Assembly: GCA_005778315.1 (NCBI GenBank)
Contig: SXOW01000329.1
Location: 1-10,818, forward strand
Reading direction: 5' to 3'
Source of the DNA: Acidobacteriota bacterium
GTDB taxonomy: Bacteria > Acidobacteriota > Vicinamibacteria > Vicinamibacterales > UBA8438
Length of the DNA: 10,818 nucleotides
A program made the position numbers and the translations under genes. Of the stretch, positions 1-5,748 are shown in pieces; position 1 is the first letter of the stretch; each line of letters begins with the position of its first letter. The notes below the pieces were generated by a model. That model had not been told where the DNA came from. It ran no database searches and was given only the letters and a program-made list of their open reading frames with translations.

Positions 1-206
1 CCAAACACCGCCGCGAGCGCTCAAGCCCACTCCCGAGAGCCGTTCGATCGCGCAAGTCGCCTGGTATGCGAGGCTACTGACCTCCAACGGGCCGTCAGAC
101 GTCACGCCTTGCCCGCCCCGCCCTTGGCCCTGGTCGGGTTTGTCCACTTGCTAGACGCACCTGGGTCTCTGGGGCGTAGAATGGCCCGTCACAGCACCAT
201 CAGACC
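1..206. other. Intergenic left edge, no gene recognised
   Basis: No reading frame here gives a recognisable protein on either strand, and no RNA gene was seen. The stretch probably carries the upstream region of the reading frame that starts at 207. An antisense frame running from 749 back to 189 is rich in Gly, His, Arg and Gln and looks like a shadow of the membrane-protein gene. Confidence 0.5.
152..182 (+). promoter_or_regulatory. Candidate sigma70-like promoter
   Basis: TAGAAT at 177-182 matches the -10 consensus at five of six positions. A weak -35-like TAGACG lies at 152-157 with a long 19-base spacer. A transcript starting near 189 would leave about 18 untranslated bases before the ATG at 207. 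The call rests on eye matching only; the -35 is poor. Confidence 0.25.
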
Positions 207-299
207 ATGGCCCTGACCGCCGGCGCCCGCCTCGGACACTACACCGTCTCCGCCCTGCTTGGCGAGGGGGGCATGCGAGGTATGGGCACCAGACCCAGC
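207..299 (+). pseudogene. Truncated Ser/Thr protein kinase N-terminus
   Basis: From the ATG at 207 the frame encodes about 23 residues containing LGHYTVSALLGEGGM. This is the standard start of bacterial PknB-like kinases: a short leader, a 'xLGxYxVxxxLGxGGMG' strand and the glycine-rich ATP loop. Kinases continue GMGEVW/Y followed by ARD. Here the DNA after GGCATG reads CGAGGTATGG; restoring two lost bases (GG) gives G-M-G-E-V-W, so a two-base deletion probably broke the kinase frame. No other kinase motif (VAIK lysine, HRD, DFG) follows. The frame continues without a stop into the membrane protein whose own Met is at 300, so the remnant may now supply its start codon and leader. Confidence 0.6.
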
Positions 300-836
300 A
301 TGGATACAGATCGCCTGACCTTCTGGGGAATCGCGTACAGCGCCATCGTCGTCCACACGACGAGCTACCTGGTCGTCGGGGCTGTCGCCTTCACGATTCT
401 CGATTACCCCACGCTGTTCGCCGACGCCAGGCTCCAGTCGCTCTTCAGACAGGCCGACGACCGATGGGTCATGGCCGGTCCGCTCTTCCAGCCGCTCCGC
501 GGGCTGCTGTTCGGGGCGGTGTTCTATGTGCTGCGGGACGCGTTCTTTGGCCCGACCGATGGTTGGCTGCGGATCTGGCTCGTCCTCGTGGTCGTGGGCA
601 TCCTGTCCACGTTTGGACCCGCGCCTAGCTCGATTGAGGGCCTGATCTACACCACCATTCCGGCCAGATTCCAGCTCGGTGGCAGCCTGGTTGAAGTGTT
701 GGTGCAGTCCCTGCTGCTGTCTGTGGGCGTGTTCCACTGGGTGACTCATCCTGAGAAGCGATGGCTCACGTGGGCGCTGAGTGGTCTCTTCGTGATCGCG
801 CTTGTCCTGCCACTACTCGGTCTGCTCATGGGATAG
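300..836 (+). CDS. Multi-pass membrane protein of unknown function
   Basis: A 178-residue hydrophobic protein when started at the ATG at 300. About five membrane segments are visible at residues 8-31, 60-78, 87-105, 127-147 and 155-177. Polar stretches between them include F-Q-P-L-R-G before segment 2 and the S-I-E-G-L-I-Y-T stretch between segments 3 and 4. I recall similar unnamed bacterial membrane proteins with a Leu-Arg-Gly and a Ser-Ile-Glu-Gly motif, but cannot give a function. The frame is open upstream to 207 through a kinase remnant, so start 207, 282 or 300 are all possible. I prefer 300 because the kinase-like residues cannot belong to this family, although no clear Shine-Dalgarno sequence precedes it. 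The neighbour to the right is convergent. Confidence 0.65.
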   Translation: MDTDRLTFWGIAYSAIVVHTTSYLVVGAVAFTILDYPTLFADARLQSLFRQADDRWVMAGPLFQPLRGLLFGAVFYVLRDAFFGPTDGWLRIWLVLVVVGILSTFGPAPSSIEGLIYTTIPARFQLGGSLVEVLVQSLLLSVGVFHWVTHPEKRWLTWALSGLFVIALVLPLLGLLMG

Positions 837-974
837 CCAGGCGATCCCGGGGATAAGACGACTCTTCCGGCCGCCCTTGGCGCGAGAGGCCCTGCCGAGA
901 AGCGCCGCCCGGCCGCCGTAGACTTTGGTCACCCCGGTGATCTCCACAAGGGTCGGGTCTCCTGTATCGGTCAC
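835..974 (-). pseudogene. Possible truncated ABC-transporter ATPase N-terminus
   Basis: Read on the minus strand from a GTG at 974, the frame gives LVEITGVTKVYGGRAAL. This is the usual first strand of ABC ATPases (L-x-V-x-x-L-x-K-x-Y-G-x-x-x-A-L). The expected 'D-G-V-S' and Walker A do not follow. Instead the frame becomes basic and low in complexity (GRASRAKGGRKSRLIPG). Either an ATPase gene has been cut off after about 25 residues, or the likeness is chance in a short stretch. The two reading frames flanking this region converge on it. Confidence 0.3.
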
Positions 975-1005
975 GGTGTGTGTCAGGCGAGCTGGTCTGG
1001 TGGGG

Positions 1006-2367
1006 TCACCAGCTCCACCTGAGCCCGGCCCGAAGGCGCTTCGCACGACTGATGGCACCGGGTGAACTCGTCCGGGATCCGTGCGGCAGATCTGAGCCAA
1101 TCGTGACCTTCACGACATCTGTCAGGTCTCTGGAGGCTTCAAGCTGCAGTATGCCGCCGACACGCCGGAAGGTCGCCAGCCAGGTCACTTCCCAGCTACC
1201 CCAGTCCTCGAGCTGGGTGGTCGTGGCCACGAAGGAAGGCACGAACGCGCGGTCGAAAAGAAGGAGCGGGTTGATCGGCGGTTCGATTGCGCTCCCGGCG
1301 ACCGTCACCACCGCCACGCCGCTCCGGACGGCGCGCTCCACCCCGACGGCCCAGAGCACCGCGTCTCCAACCTCAGGATCACGGGAGCGTGAGTACGAGA
1401 ATTCGCCTCGCACGAGCCACTCGCCCTGGCCGCGGACGGCCTCGACGCCATAGGCGTCCTCGCGGGCGAACCGACGCGCCAACGGGACGATCAGGTCGAC
1501 CATCGGGTCACGTTCCAAATCGCCCAACGCTTCGAGCACGGGTGCCGGCCGGATGCCGGTGCGAGCCCAGACACCGAGGTCCCACTGATCACCACTCACG
1601 ACCACCCGTCCAACATCGAACCCTCGCCGTGGCGGTGCACCCTCCGCGTCCTTCAGAAACACATCCGCGTACCATAGCGGCGAAAAGCGCCCTAGCATGA
1701 CCGGCAACCGCCACGGCGTGGTGAGGAACGCGTGATACAGCTCGAAACGCACCGGGCCGCGCTCACCCTGCAGCCGCGCCCCCCACAAGGGGAGTCGCTC
1801 ATCGTCGAACGGATCGGACAAGTCCCGTGGCAGGAACGCCTCGGCCGGGGAAAAGCCGTCGGTACGTCCCCACCCGACCTGGAACCGCCCGATCTGGAGG
1901 TCCAACGCCGGAGCCAAGGGGAGACCAACCCACGCGTGCCGAACCGACAGGGGTGACCGCCTGGGCCGCCGGTCCGCCGGGTCGAACGCCCAGCTATCGT
2001 GCTCACCCGCGGATGACTGCTCGGCCTGAACGGCGCCGAGAAGGCGCACGCTGCCGAAGGTCAGCTCCTGTGAGGCGACCAGCGTCACCCACGCGTCGAC
2101 AGGATCGTCGGCCCGGGTCACACCTCGTCCGTACCCGAACACGTTCGCCTCGACGAAGCCGGTGAACCGACTCGAGATCCCGGAGCCGAGGTGTGCCTCC
2201 TGACCTGCGTCGACGCCGTCTTCGGCGTGACCCGTCCTGCCGACCGGACTCACGACATCCGCACTTCGGTCCACGCGCGTTGATCGCGAGTCCGAAGAGG
2301 ACTGCGCCCCAACGCCCCCGAGCGGTGCGACGACCAACAACACCAGAGTCGGGGCGAACTTGGCCAT
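1006..2367 (-). CDS. Outer-membrane beta-barrel protein, DUF1302/porin-like
   Basis: About 453 residues from the ATG at 2367. This start gives a clean signal peptide: Lys3, a Leu/Val-rich core and predicted cleavage G-V-G-A|Q after residue 21. Earlier in-frame starts exist at 2400 (ATG) and 2403 (GTG); the first has a weak GGA upstream but adds a Cys-rich leader. A Ser/Arg/Asp-rich spacer follows the signal peptide. The body alternates polar and hydrophobic residues in beta-barrel fashion and contains LQIGRFQVGWGRTDGFSPAE then P-R-D-L. This resembles the 'LGxQxxxWGRxDxxxPxDxxxPRD' signature of DUF1302 and related uptake-type barrels. The chain ends in L-R-W-S-W, and a terminal aromatic residue is typical of BAM-inserted proteins. 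Substrate unknown. It is divergent from the small barrel gene at 2526. Confidence 0.75.
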   Translation of the reverse strand: MAKFAPTLVLLVVAPLGGVGAQSSSDSRSTRVDRSADVVSPVGRTGHAEDGVDAGQEAHLGSGISSRFTGFVEANVFGYGRGVTRADDPVDAWVTLVASQELTFGSVRLLGAVQAEQSSAGEHDSWAFDPADRRPRRSPLSVRHAWVGLPLAPALDLQIGRFQVGWGRTDGFSPAEAFLPRDLSDPFDDERLPLWGARLQGERGPVRFELYHAFLTTPWRLPVMLGRFSPLWYADVFLKDAEGAPPRRGFDVGRVVVSGDQWDLGVWARTGIRPAPVLEALGDLERDPMVDLIVPLARRFAREDAYGVEAVRGQGEWLVRGEFSYSRSRDPEVGDAVLWAVGVERAVRSGVAVVTVAGSAIEPPINPLLLFDRAFVPSFVATTTQLEDWGSWEVTWLATFRRVGGILQLEASRDLTDVVKVTIGSDLPHGSRTSSPGAISRAKRLRAGLRWSW

Positions 2368-2417
2368 TCCGCAGCAAAGTTTGGTACAGGCACTATGCAT
2401 CACGTTTCCGGCGAGCT

Positions 2418-2423
2418 AGTATA
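2418..2423 (-). promoter_or_regulatory. Candidate -10 element for the DUF1302-like gene
   Basis: On the minus strand this reads TATACT, five of six matches to TATAAT. It lies 17 bases upstream of the ATG at 2400, so a transcript would begin near 2411. No convincing -35 was found at the right distance. Confidence 0.3.
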
Positions 2424-2486
2424 TGACTCCAGATTGTGCGGCTCTGCACGCCCATCACGGCGCAGCACACACACGGCATCCCATTT

Positions 2487-2504
2487 CATACGCGTCATAC
2501 GCGC
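2487..2504 (+). repeat. Tandem 9-bp repeat in divergent promoter region
   Basis: CATACGCGT at 2487-2495 is followed directly by CATACGCGC at 2496-2504. The pair sits between two divergent outer-membrane protein genes, 22 bases before the start at 2526. It could be an operator, but that is inference. Confidence 0.35.
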
Positions 2505-2525
2505 GTCACCACACGGAGAGCAGGC

Positions 2526-3134
2526 ATGATGAGCAGACAGGGCATCTTGGGTGCGGCAGTAATCCTGCTGGTCCCCGCGCTGACCTTGGCCCAGAGTCCG
2601 GTCGAGAGCGGCACCGTGGAAATCTCCGGCAGCACGGGGTTCCTGGGGAGCTTTCAGACCCTCGGTTCCCAGGACGAGGCGGACGATATCAACATCACGA
2701 ATCTCGCGTCGGCGCTTGGAGTCTTCTTTTACCCGTCCGCGAGCTTCGGTGTCGGCGTGACCGGCGCACTCACCAAGTTCACGACCTCCGCCGGATCATC
2801 GGACTTGACAGCGAACAGCACGTTGATCGGGCCTGCCGTAAAATTCCGCATCGGCGGAGGGAGCGCGCAGTTCGTGCTCACCGGCGGCGCGGGCATCACA
2901 CGGACAACCCTCGACATCACCGGTCAGGATTTCGGAAGTATGGAAGAAACCGGCCTCACCACCGACGGGTTTTACTGGGTCGCCGGCGGGGAGGTGGACT
3001 TTTTCCTGAACGACTTCGTCTCGCTGGACGTAGGGGCCAAGTACCAGGCGTCGACCGTCACCGATGACGCGGACGGCGAGTTCGACGTCGCGGGGCTGAC
3101 GGTGGGTGTGGGCTTTTCGCTCTACTTCAACTGA
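2526..3134 (+). CDS. Small outer-membrane beta-barrel protein
   Basis: The product has 202 residues from the first of two adjacent ATG codons (2526 and 2529). GGAGAG at 2515-2520 is a good ribosome-binding site for this start; an upstream in-frame start at 2436 lacks both a site and a signal peptide. Residues 1-22 form a signal peptide ending T-L-A|Q. The mature part shows about eight amphipathic strands separated by Gly/Asp/Ser turns, for example LGVFFYPSASFGVGVTG, FVLTGGAGITRTTLDITG and FVSLDVGAKYQAS. The C-terminal strand is VGVGFSLYFN, with the final Phe one residue from the end. The size and pattern fit OmpA/OmpW-type or 'outer membrane protein beta-barrel' families. A specific role cannot be assigned. 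It is divergent from the larger barrel gene, so the two may be co-regulated. Confidence 0.75.
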   Translation: MMSRQGILGAAVILLVPALTLAQSPVESGTVEISGSTGFLGSFQTLGSQDEADDINITNLASALGVFFYPSASFGVGVTGALTKFTTSAGSSDLTANSTLIGPAVKFRIGGGSAQFVLTGGAGITRTTLDITGQDFGSMEETGLTTDGFYWVAGGEVDFFLNDFVSLDVGAKYQASTVTDDADGEFDVAGLTVGVGFSLYFN

Positions 3135-3188
3135 ATCGTCACTGTCTGACGAAATGGTCGGTTCGCTCGCTGCGCCACCGCTTTCTGA

Positions 3189-3611
3189 GTGTCCTGGTCG
3201 CGGCCGCAGCACTCGACCGGCGCCACGCTGGTCGCCGCCTTCAAGGAGTCGAAAGGGGGTCGCGTCTGCGACCGGCGATACACCGCCCTGCCGACCTTCG
3301 TGGGTGGCAGCGTCCACGCGTCGGGGTTCATCGTCGGGCACTACAACGACTCCGCTCTGTTCGTAGGGGGCGATCTCACGGCGGCCGGCTACGTGCCGCG
3401 GGCGAAGCCATACCCGGACCTGCCCGGTGTCGCACCGCACCAGGTGGCGGGAAAGATCGAGGCCCGGCGGATTGATGTGCACGAGGCCTCGGATGAGGCG
3501 CTGCGAGCGGCCTTCGTCGACGAGGTCCTGGCTCAGGACGGCGAGGATCTCTGGCTCGACGAGAATGCCGTCATCGAGCGATCCAACGCGGGCCTGCCCG
3601 TGTGGCGATAA
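3189..3611 (+). pseudogene. Truncated beta-solenoid (GGDL-repeat) protein, C-terminal part
   Basis: From a GTG at 3189 the frame encodes 140 residues. The middle reads VHASGFIVGHYNDSALFVGG then D-L-T-A-A-G-Y, which looks like two rungs of a right-handed beta-solenoid ('DGDLxVxGxLxxGxYNDxxLxVxGDLxA'). Such rungs are known in polymer-forming cytoskeletal-like and related surface proteins. Normally several rungs precede these, but here only about 35 unrelated residues do. The C-terminus (ALRAAFVDEVL, a DG-rich turn, a helix and NAGLPVWR) looks natural and complete. No ribosome-binding site precedes 3189. In the same frame stops lie at 3147 and 3186, so the N-terminal half appears to be lost. A short intact protein is the alternative. 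Confidence 0.5.
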
Positions 3612-3617
3612 CGTGCC

Positions 3618-3640
3618 CGTCTGCGGGATTACCGCAGATG
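3618..3640 (+). terminator. Stem-loop after the beta-solenoid fragment
   Basis: TCTGCGG (3620-3626), loop GATTA, then CCGCAGA (3632-3638) form a perfect 7-bp stem. It extends to 9 bp with a G-U pair (3619/3639) and a C-G pair (3618/3640). It begins seven bases after the stop codon at 3609-3611. There is no T-tract, so classical intrinsic termination is uncertain. Confidence 0.4.
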
Positions 3641-3680
3641 TCATACATCCGCAGATTGCCCAGATTCGATTACGCAGGAT
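3632..3680. repeat. Degenerate CGCAGATT-type repeat cluster
   Basis: Variants of one short unit recur within 50 bases: CCGCAGAT at 3632-3639, CCGCAGATT at 3649-3657, CCAGATT near 3660 and ATTACGCAGGAT at 3669-3680. The first copy doubles as the right arm of the stem-loop. I recall runs of GCAGATTAC-type units between genes in several environmental bacteria; this looks like a decayed example. Confidence 0.4.
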
Positions 3681-3942
3681 GATTTGGCAGGGGGAACGCC
3701 GTGCGCCCACCAGGTCGTTGGAAGACCGGTCAGAACGCGGTTTCCCACCAGCGGGATCCCGTTCGGCGACGTGTCCCACAGCGGCTGGCATGGCGCCTCG
3801 AACAGCGGACGGGGTCATCGTGTCGACGTGGACAAGCTGATTCCACGAGACTTGGCGGTATGCGCGACCATAGCGCGCCGGCTCGTCGCCTCGCACCAGC
3901 GATGTGGTTCGCGCTGGCCGGATCGGGTACGACGGGGCGCGC

Positions 3943-3954
3943 TACTATCGGAGG
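3943..3954 (+). promoter_or_regulatory. Candidate -10 and start region of a leaderless mRNA
   Basis: TACTAT at 3943-3948 resembles a -10 element. Initiation six to seven bases downstream would fall on the GTG at 3955, giving a leaderless message. GGAGG at 3950-3954 touches the GTG and is too close to act as a normal Shine-Dalgarno sequence. No good -35 is visible. Confidence 0.3.
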
Positions 3955-5640
3955 GTGATACGCCTCTGGGCGGCGTTCGTGCTGGGGTGCGCCCTGCCGG
4001 GTTCCGTTGCCGCGGCCATCGATCTGCAGCTCCTGGTCGGCGGGCTCGCCAACCCGGTGGGGATGACGCACGCGGGTGACGGCTCTGGACGCCTCTTCAT
4101 CCTGGAGCAGGCCGGGCACGTGCGCATCCATACCGGCGCCGCACTGCTGCCCGCTCCGTTTCTGGACATCACGTCCATCACGGGCTCGGGCCGTGAGCGT
4201 GGGCTGCTTGGGCTGGCCTTTCATCCGCACTATGCCTCGAATGGGCAGTTCTTCGTGTACTACACCGACCTGGCAGGTTCGACCGTCCTCGCACGCTATG
4301 AGGTCTCCGCGGACCCCAACGTCGCGGACCCGACGTCGGCGGCGCTGCTGCTGACGATCCCGCGGCCGTTCGCGAACCACAACGGGGGCCAGATCGCGTT
4401 TGGTCCGGACGGGTTCCTCTATGTCGCGGTCGGGGACGGCGGGAGCGGCGGCGACCCCGGCGACCGGGGGCAGCGCCTGGACACCTTGCTCGGCAAGATG
4501 CTCCGCATCGACGTGGACACCGGACCGCCCTACGGAATCCCCGCGGACAACCCGTTCGTCGGCGTCGCCGAGGCCCTGGACGAAATCTGGGCCTGGGGCC
4601 TGCGCAACCCGTGGCGGTTCAGCTTCGATCGCCGGACACACGACCTCTTCATCGGTGACGTCGGACAGCGTTCCTGGGAGGAGGTCAGTCACGAACCAGC
4701 TGGCGGCCCCGGAGGGCGGAACTACGGGTGGCGCCGGATGGAGGGGGCGCACTGCTTCAACCCGGACTCCGCCTGCAACGATGGGACCTTGGTGCGGCCG
4801 ATCCTCGAATATGGGCACACCGTCGGCTGCTCCGTGACCGGCGGGTATCGGTACCGGGGCACGCAGATTCCGGCGTTGGCCGGCGCGTACCTGTTCGCCG
4901 ACTACTGCAGCGGTCGGATCTGGGGTGGTACGCCCGGCACCGACGACCGCTGGTCCTCGGTCGAACTGCTCGACACGGCGCTCCGGATCAGCAGCTTCGG
5001 CGAGGGCGAAGCGGGCGAGCTGTATGTCGCCGCCCACGGCGCACCCGGGTCGGTGCATCGCGTGGTCGAGGCGGCGTCCCCGTCCCAGGAGCGGTTGCGG
5101 GTCAGCACCCGTGGTGCCGGGCGCGGCACGGTGACCAGCACGCCGGATGGCGTGGCGTGCGCCGGGGACTGTTCCGCCCTGTTCGACGGCGGTGCGGCAG
5201 TGTCGCTGCGTGCGACTCCGGCCGCGGGTTCGGGGCCCGGTGTGTTCGCCGGTCATCCGGATTGCGACGATGGGGCGGTCACGATGACGCTGGCCCGCCA
5301 CTGCACCGTGAGCTTCCCGCTGGATTTCACCGACGACCTCAGCGGCGGCGCGGCCGTCCCTCTCAGGGCGGTCCACGTCACCGAACTCCGCGAACGGATC
5401 AGCGTCGCGCGCGCCACGTTGGGGCTGGCGGTGGTGGCCTGGACGGACGACCCGATTGCCCCGGGGACGACGCTCGTCCGTGCGACGCACATCACCGAAC
5501 TCAGGGCCGCCCTCGCGGGCGTGTATCGGGCGCACGGCCTGGCGGAACCGACCTACACGGACGTGCTGATTTCCGCCGGAGACCCCGTGACAGCCAGACC
5601 TGTCCGCGAACTCCGCGGCGCCCTGCTGCTGGTGGAGTAG
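3955..5640 (+). CDS. Secreted PQQ-dependent sugar dehydrogenase-like protein with repeat tail
   Basis: The product has 561 residues from the GTG at 3955; a start at 3904 would add a charged stretch before the signal peptide. Residues 1-21 are a signal peptide (short basic start, hydrophobic core, S-V-A-A-A). Residues 23-375 form a six-bladed propeller of the glucose/sorbosone or aldose sugar dehydrogenase family, which uses PQQ to oxidise sugars in the periplasm. Motifs are E-R-G-L-L-G-L-A-F-H-P (81-91), N-H-N-G-G-Q-I-A-F-G-P-D-G with the likely catalytic His142, G-L-R-N-P-W-R (Arg217), N-Y-G-W and F-A-D-Y-C-S-G-R-I-W. Residues 380-455 are a Gly/Thr/Cys-rich module like InlB B-repeats. Residues 468-561 hold three copies of a roughly 38-residue unit with core R-A-x-H-(V/I)-T-E-L-R, the last partial. 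Electron acceptor and substrate are unknown. Confidence 0.85.
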   Translation: MIRLWAAFVLGCALPGSVAAAIDLQLLVGGLANPVGMTHAGDGSGRLFILEQAGHVRIHTGAALLPAPFLDITSITGSGRERGLLGLAFHPHYASNGQFFVYYTDLAGSTVLARYEVSADPNVADPTSAALLLTIPRPFANHNGGQIAFGPDGFLYVAVGDGGSGGDPGDRGQRLDTLLGKMLRIDVDTGPPYGIPADNPFVGVAEALDEIWAWGLRNPWRFSFDRRTHDLFIGDVGQRSWEEVSHEPAGGPGGRNYGWRRMEGAHCFNPDSACNDGTLVRPILEYGHTVGCSVTGGYRYRGTQIPALAGAYLFADYCSGRIWGGTPGTDDRWSSVELLDTALRISSFGEGEAGELYVAAHGAPGSVHRVVEAASPSQERLRVSTRGAGRGTVTSTPDGVACAGDCSALFDGGAAVSLRATPAAGSGPGVFAGHPDCDDGAVTMTLARHCTVSFPLDFTDDLSGGAAVPLRAVHVTELRERISVARATLGLAVVAWTDDPIAPGTTLVRATHITELRAALAGVYRAHGLAEPTYTDVLISAGDPVTARPVRELRGALLLVE

Positions 5641-5697
5641 GGCGCGCTGCCGTGCCGGTGTGACGCGGGGGTGCCACCGACGGCTGCTATTCGGCCC

Positions 5698-5738
5698 TGT
5701 GGCCGCCCGCGAGGTACCCGGCGAGGTGCGCGGCCACA
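5698..5738. terminator. Inverted repeat between convergent genes
   Basis: TGTGGCCGC (5698-5706) and GCGGCCACA (5730-5738) are perfect 9-bp reverse complements around a 23-base loop that itself contains GCGAGGT twice. The site lies between the stop codons of the dehydrogenase (5640) and the ABC permease (5749). It may end transcripts from both sides. There is no T-tract. Confidence 0.4.
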
Positions 5739-5748
5739 TCCCGCCCAT

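Larger units (their letters stand above)
3612..3954. other. Intergenic stretch without a recognisable gene
   Basis: Apart from the stem-loop and the CGCAGATT-like units at its left end, nothing here resembles a known protein in any frame. Open frames exist on both strands, as expected at this GC content, but their compositions are Arg/Ser/Pro-rich and they lack starts with ribosome-binding sites. The right end probably holds the promoter of the dehydrogenase gene. Confidence 0.5.

Noticed and set aside
3632..3680. CRISPR-like array
   Set aside because: Units are only 7-9 bases, imperfect and without uniform spacers.
2796..3896. 366-codon minus-strand frame across the small barrel gene and the intergenic region
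   Set aside because: It opposes a gene with a signal peptide and good ribosome-binding site, its composition is low-complexity, and no homology was recognised.
3655..3954. Search for a further gene between the CGCAGATT repeats and the dehydrogenase
   Set aside because: No frame shows a domain, signal peptide or ribosome-binding site; two minus-strand phrases looked gene-like but matched nothing I recognise.
4728..5663. 311-codon plus-strand frame overlapping the dehydrogenase gene
   Set aside because: Arg/Gly-rich out-of-frame shadow with no ribosome-binding site or domain.
5698..5738. Transposon terminal inverted repeats
   Set aside because: Arms are only 23 bases apart with no transposase between them; a terminator-type structure fits better.
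3730..5748. 672-codon open frame on the minus strand opposite the dehydrogenase gene
   Set aside because: It is antisense to a protein with clear PQQ-dehydrogenase motifs, is rich in Arg/Gly/Pro, has no recognisable domain, and is the expected by-product of high GC at third codon positions.
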